A DNA stretch of 64,000 bases, taken from Ochrobactrum sp. Q0168. GTDB taxonomy: Bacteria > Pseudomonadota > Alphaproteobacteria > Rhizobiales > Rhizobiaceae. The stretch is from contig NZ_JAELXQ010000004.1 in assembly GCF_016427605.1 (NCBI RefSeq), positions 1-64,000 of the forward strand, written 5' to 3'. The notes under the pieces were generated by a model, which made no database searches, was not told the origin of the DNA, and worked only from the letters and a program-made list of their open reading frames with translations. The position numbers were made by a program, and so were the translations under genes. Each line of letters starts with the position of its first letter. Position 1 is the stretch's first letter. Below are positions 38,862 to 48,398 of the stretch, piece after piece.

Positions 38862-39458
38862 TCGCTTCTGCCGCTCTGCATTGCGCGCTGTTTGCGCATC
38901 CACAAGGGTGCGAAACTGGCGCAAGAGCGGGTGGCGCTCGGTCTGCTTGAGGCCGTAGCCGAGATTGAACCCATAATCGAAATCGGGCGGGTTCAGCCCG
39001 ATATTATGCTGGAGCATGGTTTCGATCTTGTCGAAGCCCTTGGCGAAGATGGCTTCCGGCGAAATGCCGCGATTGTAATCGGCCCAAAGATCAAGAATTT
39101 CCGCACGCAGATCGTCGGGAAGCGGTTCGCAGAGCTTTATAAGATCGGCCCTTTCCCGCTCGGCGCGGCCATCGTCGAGGCTTTGGTAAATGGCCGGTAC
39201 ATCGCCGGAAATCGCCTCGCCCAGATCATGCACAAGGCACATTTTGAGAAGGCGCAGCCGGTCGCAGTCTCCAAGTTCCTTGTCGAAAAGCGTGACCAGC
39301 AGACACAGCCGCCAGCTGTGTTCGGCAGTACTTTCCGGGCGGCCTTCGGCGGTATGGCCGGAACGCAATGTGCTTTTCAGGCGTTCTGCTGCCTGAATGA
39401 ACTGAATGATGCCCTCAAGGCGTCCCATATCGACCGGATGTTCCATTTTGGTTTGCAT
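38853..39458 (-). CDS. HD-domain phosphohydrolase (YfbR-like 5'-nucleotidase family)
   Basis: 201 aa from the ATG at 39458 (TGGAGAAAA upstream). HD metal site: His in RPESTAEHSWRLCLLVTLF (about residue 45), the HD pair in CLVHDLGEAISGD (about 75-80) and a later Asp in the GFDKIETMLQHN region. This pattern matches the HD family that includes YfbR deoxynucleoside 5'-monophosphatase. Substrate is inferred only by family. Confidence 0.85.
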   Translation of the reverse strand: MQTKMEHPVDMGRLEGIIQFIQAAERLKSTLRSGHTAEGRPESTAEHSWRLCLLVTLFDKELGDCDRLRLLKMCLVHDLGEAISGDVPAIYQSLDDGRAERERADLIKLCEPLPDDLRAEILDLWADYNRGISPEAIFAKGFDKIETMLQHNIGLNPPDFDYGFNLGYGLKQTERHPLLRQFRTLVDAQTARNAERQKRSV

Positions 39459-39635
39459 CGTTGTTTTCTCCAGTCGCGCATCATTATCAATCACTATGGA
39501 AAGTTACAATTTTAACGGTTTGTTTGCCATGGTTGATGCCATAATTCTTATGGTCTGTGATATGGGCATGATCATGGGTGGATGGTCCGGCAAGAAGGAC
39601 CGGTAAATGGGCTTGGATAGGCATCGGGAAAAGCG

Positions 39636-41405
39636 ATGGTTGAGCAAAACAACAAGGGAAAAGCTGCTGTTTTGCGCCCTTTATTGGCTTATGCTCCCGA
39701 GTTTCTGGACAAATCCCCCGATGCCGGATCGGCCAGGACCACAGCCGAACTGGCCGAGGAATTGCTGGCCGAGCGCGAGCATCGCAGGCGGCGTGACGAG
39801 CTTTTGCGCCGCAAGCGGGAAATGCTGGAGGGCGCACCGGCGGCCCCTTCAACGGTCCATGATCCTGCTGCCGATATGCGCCAGCGCATGAACGCTATAC
39901 GCGCCGAATTGCAGTCCCGGCTTGAGCCGGAAACAGCCCCGCAAACGGCGGCCCCTGCACCGGACCTGCAAAGGCAGGCCGAACCGGAACACGCGGTGTC
40001 TGCCGTTGTCGCTCCAGCCGCTGTGGCGCAACCTGCCAAGCCGCGCGGGCGCTGGCGTCTGCGTTGGGGCCGCATTCTGGGTTTCACTATGCTGGGCGGG
40101 TTGCTGGGGCTTGGCTATGCAGCCCTTGAGCCGCGACAGTATCATGTGTCGGTATCCTTGCAGGTGTTTCCTTCCGAACGTCGCAGCGAGATAGCATCCG
40201 AAGCAGTGCTGAATCGCGCCGCACAACTGGCGCGCATCCAGTCGCCGCAGGATTTCGGACCTCCGCCGCTTCTTGACCAGCTACGCCACGCGCTTGACCG
40301 GCTCACCACAGCGGAAGGCGAGGCTGCCCCCGCGACGCAATCCGCGCAAACGGGCGCAGCACTGCTTCGTCCGCATCTGGAATTTTCGCAGGTGCTCGAT
40401 AGCGGCATCGTCACGGTGGAGGCCAAGGCCGCAACACAGCAAACGGCGACAGCCGTTGCCAATGCCGTTGCGCAGGCTTTCCGTGATCAGCTGACCGGCA
40501 GCGGGGGCGCGCCGGATGCCGGCCTGCCCGAGCGATTGCAGGTTCTGGAAGCGGATGCGGTTTCCGCCAAGGCGGCGGTTGAAGCCTTCCGCGCCAGCCG
40601 GAATTTCGGTGATGGTGATCGTGCGGCGCTTGAAAAGGCTTTCGCCGAGGCCAAGGCCGAAACGGCGCGGATTGGTGCCGAGGCTGGTCGCTTGAGCAGC
40701 ATGACGGCGGAAAGCCTGTTGCGGGACGGTTTGCCGGAAGACATGCGGTCAGGCGTGCTGGGTGCGCTCGTCGAGCAATATCGCGCTGCCGGGAAAAGCG
40801 AGGCGGCTAAATCTGTTGCTGCTGCAATCGATAGGGAAATTGCCAATCAGCGCAGCCTCATTCAGGCCGGTCTGCGGAAAGCCGTTGAAAACGAGCAGAA
40901 GGCGGCATCGGCCATGACAGGGCTGGATGCAGCGCCCGCGAGCGATGAAGACCGCAATCGCCTGCAGGCAATGGAACGCGATCTGGCCGCGCGGCAGGCG
41001 CTTTATGACGATGCGCAAATGCGTGCGGCGAAAGGCGATATGAGCACCTTGTCGGCGACGGGAGCCACGGTGCGCCTCGTCGCACCGGCAAATCTGTCTT
41101 CCGGTCGGCATGGGCTGTCCTTGCAGACTTCCGTTCTGGCCGGATTGCTTGGCGGCCTTTGGCTTGGCCTTTTCTCGTGCCTGTTTGGCAGCAGGTCGGT
41201 TCCTGCCGCAGAACAACGGGAGCCCGACGAAGCCGAGGTCGAAGACGTCCTTGAAACCTATGGCGAAACGCGGCTTGCCGCCGTCATTCGGGAAGCGAAT
41301 GAGCGCTGGGAAGTCGAAAACAATCGGGCCGATACGGTTGCAGAAGCGGATGAATTGCAGCGTACCATCGACGATGTCCGCGCAAATCGCGGCACCCGGT
41401 TCTGA
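39636..41405 (+). CDS. Two-TM coiled-coil protein resembling Wzz-type polysaccharide co-polymerases
   Basis: 589 aa. Cytoplasmic N-terminal region (about 1-145) rich in charged and Ala/Pro residues, TM1 at RILGFTMLGGLLGLGYAALE (about 150-168), a long periplasmic region with Ala/Glu-rich coiled coils (about 170-505), TM2 at LQTSVLAGLLGGLWLGLFSC (about 512-531) and an acidic C-terminal tail. A segment after TM1 (YHVSVSLQVFPSERRSEIAS, NRAAQLARIQSPQDF) resembles the Wzz/GumC-like start with tail-length periplasmic helices. No tyrosine-kinase domain or polysaccharide genes are adjacent. Function is inferred from topology only. Confidence 0.65.
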   Translation: MVEQNNKGKAAVLRPLLAYAPEFLDKSPDAGSARTTAELAEELLAEREHRRRRDELLRRKREMLEGAPAAPSTVHDPAADMRQRMNAIRAELQSRLEPETAPQTAAPAPDLQRQAEPEHAVSAVVAPAAVAQPAKPRGRWRLRWGRILGFTMLGGLLGLGYAALEPRQYHVSVSLQVFPSERRSEIASEAVLNRAAQLARIQSPQDFGPPPLLDQLRHALDRLTTAEGEAAPATQSAQTGAALLRPHLEFSQVLDSGIVTVEAKAATQQTATAVANAVAQAFRDQLTGSGGAPDAGLPERLQVLEADAVSAKAAVEAFRASRNFGDGDRAALEKAFAEAKAETARIGAEAGRLSSMTAESLLRDGLPEDMRSGVLGALVEQYRAAGKSEAAKSVAAAIDREIANQRSLIQAGLRKAVENEQKAASAMTGLDAAPASDEDRNRLQAMERDLAARQALYDDAQMRAAKGDMSTLSATGATVRLVAPANLSSGRHGLSLQTSVLAGLLGGLWLGLFSCLFGSRSVPAAEQREPDEAEVEDVLETYGETRLAAVIREANERWEVENNRADTVAEADELQRTIDDVRANRGTRF

Positions 41406-41573
41406 AACTTCTGAAATCCTGACCTGATTTCCACTTTGTCGAGCATTCGGTAATTGTCATCGCGCGCCATGACGCTTATTGGCATGTATGCCCGACGGAT
41501 GTGATGTATCTCCCAGACATTCCACCCCGTTATCTCGCAAAGCCGATATTTCGAACAGAAAGAAGCGCTCGCT

Positions 41574-42473
41574 ATGGCCCAGTTGATCGATGGCAAGAAG
41601 CTCGCCGAGGATGTGGTTTCCACGGTGAAGACCGAAACCGAAAAGCTCGTTGCAGCGACCGGCGTTGTTCCCGGTATTGCCGTGGTGATCGTGGGTGAAG
41701 ACCCGGCGAGCCAGGTCTATGTTGCCTCCAAAGGCCGCAAGGCCAAGGAATGCGGTTTTCATTCCGTCCAGCACGATCTGCCGGAAACAGCCTCGGAGCA
41801 GGAGCTGCTCGACCTGATCGAGAGCCTCAACAACGATCCGGCCATTCACGGCATTCTGGTGCAGCTGCCGCTGCCGAAGCACATCGATTCAGGCCGCGTC
41901 ATCCAGACGATTTCGCCAGACAAGGACGTGGACGGCTTCCACTTCATCAATGTCGGCAAGCTCGGCACTGGCGAGGTCGATACGGCTTTCGTGCCCTGCA
42001 CGCCAGCCGGTGCGATGATCATGATCGAGCGCGTTCACGGACGCGATCTTTCGGGTCTCAACGCCGTGGTGATCGGGCGTTCCAACATTGTCGGCAAGCC
42101 GATGTTCAACCTGCTGCTCGCTGCGAATGCAACGGTTACGGTTGCCCATAGCCGCACCAAGGATCTGCCGGCGATTGCGCGCACGGCGGATATTCTGGTC
42201 GCAGCCGTTGGTCGTCCGCAGATGGTCAAGGGCGATTGGGTCAAGCCCGGCGCGACGGTGATTGACGTCGGCATCAACCGCATTCCGGCGCCGGAAAAGG
42301 GCGATGGCAAAACCCGCCTTGTCGGCGATGTCGATTTTGCGGATGCGGAGAAGGTTGCGGGCGCGATCACGCCGGTTCCGGGCGGTGTCGGCCCGATGAC
42401 CATCGCCATGCTGATGGCCAATACGCTGACGGCGGCCTGCCGCAGTGCTGGCGTAAAAAAGCCTGTTTTTTGA
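41574..42473 (+). CDS. folD: Methylenetetrahydrofolate dehydrogenase/cyclohydrolase
   Basis: 299 aa of normal FolD length. The substrate-binding sequence [20 protein letters not shown] (about residue 45) includes the catalytic Lys, and [13 protein letters not shown] and DKDVDGFH follow. The NADP-binding domain has [20 protein letters not shown], and [19 protein letters not shown] is the C-terminal signature. It interconverts methylene- and formyl-tetrahydrofolate in one-carbon metabolism. Confidence 0.97.
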   Translation: MAQLIDGKKLAEDVVSTVKTETEKLVAATGVVPGIAVVIVGEDPASQVYVASKGRKAKECGFHSVQHDLPETASEQELLDLIESLNNDPAIHGILVQLPLPKHIDSGRVIQTISPDKDVDGFHFINVGKLGTGEVDTAFVPCTPAGAMIMIERVHGRDLSGLNAVVIGRSNIVGKPMFNLLLAANATVTVAHSRTKDLPAIARTADILVAAVGRPQMVKGDWVKPGATVIDVGINRIPAPEKGDGKTRLVGDVDFADAEKVAGAITPVPGGVGPMTIAMLMANTLTAACRSAGVKKPVF

Positions 42474-42483
42474 CACAATTGAG

Positions 42484-42556
42484 AGGCGCTTTTCGCGCCT
42501 TATCACGCAATTTGATGCGATTTGAGAGGCAAAGCGGCGCAAAACCCGCTTTGCCT
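42484..42556. terminator. Convergent terminator region folD/edd
   Basis: Two hairpins: AGGCGC/GCGCCT (42484-42500) directly after folD and a perfect 11-bp stem AGGCAAAGCGG/CCGCTTTGCCT (42527-42556) just before the edd stop. T-runs are weak, so efficiency is uncertain. Confidence 0.6.
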
Positions 42557-42564
42557 TAATTGTT

Positions 42565-44388
42565 TCAGAACACCGAAGCGCCCTCGTCGGCTCGCCCGGC
42601 AATCTGCCGGAAGGCGCGGAACAATTCGCGGCCCATGCCATGTTCATTGGCGGAAAGATCGGGGCGTTCTTCGAGCCGGGCGTCGAGTGTCGCCTGATTG
42701 ATCAAAACTTCCAGCGTACCATTGACGGCATCGAGGCGGATAACATCGCCGTTGCGGATTTTTCCGATGATGCCGCCATCGAGCGCTTCCGGCGTGACGT
42801 GGATTGCGGAAGGCACCTTGCCCGATGCGCCCGACAGCCGACCATCGGTGACAAGCGCCACGCGCTGGCCGCGATCCTGCAAGATGCCGAGAACCGTCAT
42901 CAGCTTGTGCAGTTCCGGCATGCCATTGGCTTTCGGTCCTTGATAGCGAACCACCGCGATGAAATCGCCGGTCAGGTCGCCCGCCTTGAAGGCAGCCTGC
43001 AATTCGGCCTGATCGTTGAACACCTTGGCAGGCGCTTCAATCACTTGACGCTCCGGCTTCACGGCGGAAACCTTGATGATAGCATTGCCGATATTGCCCG
43101 TCAGCACCTTGAGGCCGCCGCTCGGCTGGAACGGCGCATGGATTTTCGCCAGCACCTTGTCGTCGCCGCTCTTTTCGGGAACCGGTTCGCGTATGACGGT
43201 GCCGTCAGCGCCAAGCTTCGGTTCGATGGCGTAAGGGCGCAGTCCTTCGCCCCAGACGGTGCGCACATCTTCATGAAGAATACCGCCGTCCAGAAGCTCG
43301 CGGATAAGGAAGCCCATACCGCCTGCGGCATGGAAATGGTTCACATCGGCAAGACCGTTCGGGTAGACGCGGGCCAGCAGCGGCACCACGTCCGAAATCT
43401 CGGAAATATCGTGCCAGGTCAGCTTGATACCGGCTGCCGCCGCCATGGCGATGAGGTGGATCGTATGGTTCGTCGAACCGCCGGTGGCGTTGAGGCCGAT
43501 AATGCCGTTGACGAAAGACCGTTCGTCCAGCATTTCGCCGACGGGCGTATATTCATTGCCGCAGGCGGTGATCGCCAGCGCCCGCTTGGCAGCTTCGCGC
43601 GTCAGCGCATCGCGCAGCGGCGTGCCCGGATTGATGAAGGATGCGCCCGGCAAATGCAGGCCCATGATTTCCATCAGCATCTGGTTGGAATTGGCGGTGC
43701 CGTAGAAGGTGCAGGTGCCGGGACCGTGATAGGATTTCGACTCCGATTCCAGCAGTTCGGCGCGCCCGACCTTGCCTTCCGCATAAAGCTGGCGGGTCTT
43801 TGCCTTCTCGTCATTGGGCAGGCCCGTGGTCATCGGACCGGCAGGCACGAAAACCGCGGGCAGGTGCCCAAAGGTCAGCGCGCCGATGATGAGGCCCGGC
43901 ACGATCTTGTCGCAGACGCCGAGATAAACGGCGGCATCGAACATGTCATGCGACAGGCCAACGGCTGCGGCCATGGCGATGACTTCACGCGAGAACAGCG
44001 ACAGTTCCATGCCGGCGAAACCCTGGGTCACGCCGTCGCACATCGCCGGTACGCCGCCCGCCACCTGCGCAACGCCGCCCGCATCGCGGGCCGCCTGCTT
44101 GATGAGCTGCGGAAAAGTCTCGAACGGCTGATGCGCCGAAAGCATGTCGTTATAGGCGGTGATGATGCCCAGATTGAGCACTTCATCGCCAGTCAGCGCC
44201 GCCTTGTCATGCGGCCCGCAGGCCGCAAAACCGTGTGCCAGATTAGCGCAGGCCAGAACCGTGCGGTTCGGTTTTTTCAGCGCCGCCTCACGCACGCGGC
44301 CAATATAGGCCTCGCGGGCTGGTTTGGAGCGCTCGCGGATGCGCGCGGTGATTTCCTTAATGCGTTTGTGAGCGGACTGCATGGGCAT
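42565..44388 (-). CDS. edd: 6-Phosphogluconate dehydratase
   Basis: 607 aa from the ATG at 44388, eight bases after AGGTG; a TTG at 44406 would add six residues. IlvD/Edd family with the cysteines of a [4Fe-4S] cluster in [31 protein letters not shown] and AITACGNEY. It dehydrates 6-phosphogluconate to KDPG in the Entner-Doudoroff pathway. Third gene of the zwf-pgl-edd operon, 35 nt after pgl. No eda gene follows in the window. Confidence 0.95.
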   Translation of the reverse strand: MPMQSAHKRIKEITARIRERSKPAREAYIGRVREAALKKPNRTVLACANLAHGFAACGPHDKAALTGDEVLNLGIITAYNDMLSAHQPFETFPQLIKQAARDAGGVAQVAGGVPAMCDGVTQGFAGMELSLFSREVIAMAAAVGLSHDMFDAAVYLGVCDKIVPGLIIGALTFGHLPAVFVPAGPMTTGLPNDEKAKTRQLYAEGKVGRAELLESESKSYHGPGTCTFYGTANSNQMLMEIMGLHLPGASFINPGTPLRDALTREAAKRALAITACGNEYTPVGEMLDERSFVNGIIGLNATGGSTNHTIHLIAMAAAAGIKLTWHDISEISDVVPLLARVYPNGLADVNHFHAAGGMGFLIRELLDGGILHEDVRTVWGEGLRPYAIEPKLGADGTVIREPVPEKSGDDKVLAKIHAPFQPSGGLKVLTGNIGNAIIKVSAVKPERQVIEAPAKVFNDQAELQAAFKAGDLTGDFIAVVRYQGPKANGMPELHKLMTVLGILQDRGQRVALVTDGRLSGASGKVPSAIHVTPEALDGGIIGKIRNGDVIRLDAVNGTLEVLINQATLDARLEERPDLSANEHGMGRELFRAFRQIAGRADEGASVF

Positions 44389-44423
44389 GGGTATCACCTG
44401 TGCCAATCTGGCCTGAATGGAAT

Positions 44424-45122
44424 TTAACTGGTCCAGTAAAGCTGGATGGGGGTGCGGGCATGGTGAAAGACAGCCCGTACCGGCATTTCAAGTTCATCGT
44501 CGCCGGACAGCGCCTTTTCAAGCGTTGCCTGCTTGGCAACACCCTCGATGTGCAACACCAGCATGTCGGCCTCGGCGATGAGCGGCAGGGTCAGCGTCAG
44601 GCGCTTTTCGCCCGCACCTTCCGCATGGATCGGCAGCACGAGCGCCCGCGTTGTCGGGTCAATCGCCTGGTCGAGCCGGTCGGCATTCGGGAAGAACGAA
44701 GCGGTATGACCATCATTGCCCATGCCAAGCACCACCACGTCGAACGGACGGCGCAATGCATCGATGCGGCTTGCGGCAGCAAGTGCTGCCGTTTCTGCCG
44801 TCGCCGCCGGATTATAAAGGCCGACGAATTTCGCCACGCCCGCATGATCGCGCAAAAGATGGTCGCGGACCAGCTTTTCATTGGAACGATCACTGTCCGT
44901 GGCCACGAAACGCTCGTCAACGAGGGTGATCGTGACGAGGTTCCAGTCGATCATCTTGCGCGACAGCACCTCGAACAGTTTCAGCGGCGTGGTGCCGCCG
45001 GAAACGGCCAGTGTGGCCTGTCCCCGCTCAGCGATTGCGGCTGCCAGCTTGATTGCAATTGCCTCCGAGAGCGCCTGCGCCAGTTCCGTTCCGCTGGTGA
45101 AATCGTGCCGTTCGATGGTCAT
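44424..45122 (-). CDS. pgl: 6-Phosphogluconolactonase
   Basis: 232 aa, ATG preceded by AAAGGAACAG. Glucosamine-6-phosphate isomerase-like fold with [15 protein letters not shown] (about residue 40), TLVDERFV (about 80) and [19 protein letters not shown] (about 140), the signature of DevB-type lactonases. It hydrolyses the lactone made by Zwf. It lies 20 nt after zwf in the same operon. Confidence 0.95.
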   Translation of the reverse strand: MTIERHDFTSGTELAQALSEAIAIKLAAAIAERGQATLAVSGGTTPLKLFEVLSRKMIDWNLVTITLVDERFVATDSDRSNEKLVRDHLLRDHAGVAKFVGLYNPAATAETAALAAASRIDALRRPFDVVVLGMGNDGHTASFFPNADRLDQAIDPTTRALVLPIHAEGAGEKRLTLTLPLIAEADMLVLHIEGVAKQATLEKALSGDDELEMPVRAVFHHARTPIQLYWTS

Positions 45123-45142
45123 GCTGTTCCTTTCAGGATCCT

Positions 45143-46618
45143 TTATAACGTTTCGTGCCAGGTGCGACCGTCGCGTTCAATCAATGCGATGGACGACGAT
45201 GGCCCCCACGTGCCCGCGGTGTAACCCTGAACCTGCTGACCGTTCAACTCCCATCCCTGAAGGATCGGGTCGATCCAGCGCCATGCGGCCTCGACTTCGT
45301 CGCGGCGCATGAACAGGGTCTGATTGCCGCGCACGACATCCATGATCAGCCGCTCATAGGCATCGGGATTGCGCTCGCTGAAGGACGCAGCAAAGCTCAT
45401 GTCGAGCGGAACGTGACGCAGGCGCATGCCGCCCGGGCCCGGATCCTTGATCATCAGCCACTGCTTGACGCCTTCATCCGGCTGCAGGCGGATCACGAGC
45501 TGATTGGCAATGACCTTGCCGGCACTTTCCCCGAAGATCGAATGCGGGATCGGCTTGAAAGTCACGACGATTTCCGAAACGCGGGTCGCCAGACGCTTGC
45601 CTGTGCGCAGATAGAACGGCACACCCGCCCAACGCCAGTTGGCGATTTCGGCCTTCAGCGCCACAAAGGTTTCCGTGTTGCTGGTCTCGCTTTCGAGGTC
45701 TTCGAGATAACCGCGAACCGGACCACCCGCAGATGCGCCTGCGCGATACTGGCCGCGTACGGTCACATCCTCGACATTGGCGTTGGTGATGGGCTTCAGC
45801 GAGCGCAGCACCTTCACCTTTTCGTCATGCACGGCATCCGCTTCAATCGAGGATGGCGGCTCCATGGCCACAAGGCAGAGCAGCTGAAGAATATGGTTCT
45901 GCACCATGTCGCGCAGCGCGCCCGCCGTGTTGTAATAACCGGCGCGACCTTCAAGGCCGACGGCTTCTGCAACGGTGATCTGGACATGGTCGATATGGGC
46001 GGAGTTCCAGAGCGGCTCATAAAGCGCATTGGCAAAGCGCAGTGCCATCAGGTTCTGCACCGTTTCCTTGCCCAGATAGTGGTCGATGCGGAAAATCTGG
46101 TCTTCGCGGAACACGCTGCCCAGCGTGTCGTTGAGCGCCATTGCCGAATCCAGATCGCGGCCAATCGGCTTTTCAACGATGATGCGCGTGTCGCGGGTGA
46201 TGAGCCCGTGGCTCTTCAGGCGCGTGGCGATATCGCCGAACAGGGTCGGGCTGACTGCAAGGTAAAAGGCGCGAATCTTTTCCGGCTTCTTGCCGATCAA
46301 TGTCTTGAGCGCATCCCAGCCCTCTTCGGACTTGGCGTCGACGGCAACATAGCTGACACGCTTCAGAAATTCTTCGACCTGCTTTTCGTCGACTTCCGCA
46401 GGTTTGACGTGCTCATGAATGGCATCGCGCGCAAACTTGCGATACTCGTCATCGGTCATGGCGCTGCGCGAAGCGCCGATAATGCGCGTCGGGTCGGAGA
46501 GCTGGCCTGCACGCTGCCGCTGATACAATGCCGGGATCAGTTTGCGTTCGGCTAGGTCGCCCGAGCCGCCAAAAACGATGCAGTCGAAAGGCTCTACCGG
46601 AATAGTCTGGCTGGTCAT
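45143..46618 (-). CDS. zwf: Glucose-6-phosphate 1-dehydrogenase
   Basis: 491 aa from the ATG at 46618. The NADP-binding motif is IVFGGSGDLAERKLIPALY near residue 15, and the catalytic signature RIDHYLGKETVQNLMALRF (about 175) contains the substrate-binding Lys and the Asp-His pair. The enzyme starts the Entner-Doudoroff and pentose-phosphate pathways. First gene of the operon zwf-pgl-edd; an inverted repeat at 46659 lies about 40 nt upstream. Confidence 0.97.
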   Translation of the reverse strand: MTSQTIPVEPFDCIVFGGSGDLAERKLIPALYQRQRAGQLSDPTRIIGASRSAMTDDEYRKFARDAIHEHVKPAEVDEKQVEEFLKRVSYVAVDAKSEEGWDALKTLIGKKPEKIRAFYLAVSPTLFGDIATRLKSHGLITRDTRIIVEKPIGRDLDSAMALNDTLGSVFREDQIFRIDHYLGKETVQNLMALRFANALYEPLWNSAHIDHVQITVAEAVGLEGRAGYYNTAGALRDMVQNHILQLLCLVAMEPPSSIEADAVHDEKVKVLRSLKPITNANVEDVTVRGQYRAGASAGGPVRGYLEDLESETSNTETFVALKAEIANWRWAGVPFYLRTGKRLATRVSEIVVTFKPIPHSIFGESAGKVIANQLVIRLQPDEGVKQWLMIKDPGPGGMRLRHVPLDMSFAASFSERNPDAYERLIMDVVRGNQTLFMRRDEVEAAWRWIDPILQGWELNGQQVQGYTAGTWGPSSSIALIERDGRTWHETL

Positions 46619-46658
46619 CTGTCGCTCTCTTCTTTCGTTCGCGCAAATCAGTCTGTCA

Positions 46659-46676
46659 GTCATAGCCTACTATGAC
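46659..46676. promoter_or_regulatory. Candidate operator of zwf-pgl-edd
   Basis: Perfect 7-bp inverted repeat GTCATAG/CTATGAC with a CCTA spacer, about 40 nt upstream of zwf. It could bind a repressor of the pathway, but the regulator is not known. The remaining 46677-46944 region is AT-rich upstream and shows no gene; a partial palindrome TTTAATCGATTTAAA lies near 46708. Confidence 0.5.
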
Positions 46677-46944
46677 AACGGTGCCATATGCGCGGCCCAT
46701 CTTTATAATTTAATCGATTTAAATTCAACCGTCCGATTGCCGCATTCTCGCGAATTTGAACTTGGCGCCAAATGTGGGTCAGATATAGGGATAAGGCCGC
46801 GCGCGACGGCGGCCTGTCGGTTTTGTCGGGTTAACCGCTTATGCACACATGACATGTTCATCTTAAAGCCATATTGGAACAAACAATCTTGTTTCAAGTG
46901 ATTTGCTCACAAAGTCTGAAACGGCTTTGTCAAAGGAGAATGAC

Positions 46945-47694
46945 ATGAAGAGGCTGCAGGATAAGGTCGCAATCATCACCGGCGCCGGATCGGGTTTCGG
47001 TTCAGGCATGGCGCACCGATTTGCAGCCGAAGGCGCGAAAGTCGTGCTTGCCGACGTCAATGTGAAGCGCGTGGAAGATGAGCTGGCGCATATCGGCAAG
47101 AATGCGCTGTCCGTGCAGGCGGACGTGTCGCGCAAAGACGATGTCGAACGCGTGGCGCGCGCGGCCTTTGAGGCTTTCGGGCGCATCGACATCATGGTCA
47201 ACAATGCCGGTTTCACCCATCGCAACATGCCGCTGACCGAGGTGGACGAGCACAATTTCGATCTCATCAATGCCGTCAATATGAAGGCGCTTTATTATTC
47301 GACGCAGATCGTCGTGCCGATCATGGAGCATCAGGGCGGCGGCGTCATCATCAACACCGCTTCTGCGACCGCGTTGCGTCCACGCAAGGGGCTGGTCTGG
47401 TATAGCGCATCCAAGGGCTGGATTATCAGCGCCACCAAGGCGATGGCGCTGGAGCTGGCCGAGAAGAACATTCGCGTCAACTGCATCTGCCCGGCGGAAA
47501 GCGATAGCGAAGCGCTGAAGCTGTTTCTGGAAGACGATACGCCGGACGCGCGTCAGGCCCTGAAAGCGACGATCCCGCTTGATCGGTTTTCGACGCCGGA
47601 CGATGTGGCCGAAGCCGCCCTTTGGCTGGCATCCGACGCCGCCTCGATGGTGACGGGGACGGCGCTCAGTGTCGACGGCGGCTATTCCATTTAG
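46945..47694 (+). CDS. Short-chain dehydrogenase/reductase (glucose/ribitol-type SDR)
   Basis: 249 aa from the ATG at 46945 after AAAGGAG; a TTG-initiated extension to 46903 is less likely. Cofactor motif TGAGSGFGSGMAH at the N-terminus, NNAGF (about 88), catalytic Ser in TASATALRP, and YxxxK in WYSASKGWIISATKAMALEL. ADV at the end of the second strand (VVLADVN) points to NAD(H) preference. Substrate unknown. The stop codon overlaps the HD gene stop by 4 bp. Confidence 0.9.
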   Translation: MKRLQDKVAIITGAGSGFGSGMAHRFAAEGAKVVLADVNVKRVEDELAHIGKNALSVQADVSRKDDVERVARAAFEAFGRIDIMVNNAGFTHRNMPLTEVDEHNFDLINAVNMKALYYSTQIVVPIMEHQGGGVIINTASATALRPRKGLVWYSASKGWIISATKAMALELAEKNIRVNCICPAESDSEALKLFLEDDTPDARQALKATIPLDRFSTPDDVAEAALWLASDAASMVTGTALSVDGGYSI

Positions 47695-48341
47695 CAACCT
47701 GCTTCGGCGAGGAAGTCATCGTAAATTGCTTCCAGCCGCTTGTGGCGTTCGGCAGCCATACGCCTTCCGGTTTCCGTCCTGAAACCGGAAGCAAGCTTGA
47801 ACAGCTTTGTGCGGAAATGATCGAGCGCATAGGCTTTGTCGTCAAGCGCGCGGTCGTCAGCGCGCGGGTCACGCCAGTCATAAAGGGCGCTTCCCATACG
47901 GCCTGCAATATAGAAGCAGCGTGCTGCGCCGATCACGCCAATTGCGTCGAGCCTGTCTGCATCCTGCAAGGTCTGCGCCTCGATGGTCACGGGCTCGATA
48001 TAGGCGGAAAAACTGTGCGCTTCAACCGCATGGGCGACGCGACCGACGCGCTCTTCGTTCCAGCCGAGGCTGCGCAGCAGTGCGGAAGCCTTGTCGGCTG
48101 CAAGCCGCGAAGCCTTGTGCCGGTCGGGTGAATTTTTCTCCACACTCACGCAATCATGCAGAATTGCCGCCGCGCAGAGAATTTCGGCGTCGCCGCCTTC
48201 GGTACTGTGAATGGCCGAGGCATTCTTCCAGACGCGGGCGAGGTGGGACAGATCGTGCGATCCGTCCTCACCATGTTCCAGCGCATGCGGCAGAAGTTCA
48301 GCAGCAAGCGTTTCGAAGGGCGCGAAGATATGGTCTGTCAT
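47691..48341 (-). CDS. HD-domain hydrolase (YedJ-like)
   Basis: 216 aa. HD metal-binding signature: SHDLSHLARVWKNA with H (about 30-33), ILHDCVSVEKN (HD pair about 62) and DADRLDAIGVIGAARCFYI (about 125-130), as in YedJ-type proteins. Probably a phosphohydrolase acting on nucleotides or a related metabolite; no partner gene is adjacent. Confidence 0.87.
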   Translation of the reverse strand: MTDHIFAPFETLAAELLPHALEHGEDGSHDLSHLARVWKNASAIHSTEGGDAEILCAAAILHDCVSVEKNSPDRHKASRLAADKASALLRSLGWNEERVGRVAHAVEAHSFSAYIEPVTIEAQTLQDADRLDAIGVIGAARCFYIAGRMGSALYDWRDPRADDRALDDKAYALDHFRTKLFKLASGFRTETGRRMAAERHKRLEAIYDDFLAEAGC

Positions 48342-48398
48342 TCAATGTCCCAAGAATCATGGAAGTGATGGAGTGACAGCCAGTATCCCTTGGTTGCG

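Noticed and set aside
42640-44427. A 595-codon open frame opposite edd
   Set aside because: Antisense to edd with no ribosome-binding site and no recognisable domain.
45155-46555. A 466-codon open frame on the plus strand opposite zwf
   Set aside because: Antisense to a complete zwf and with the biased composition of shadow frames.
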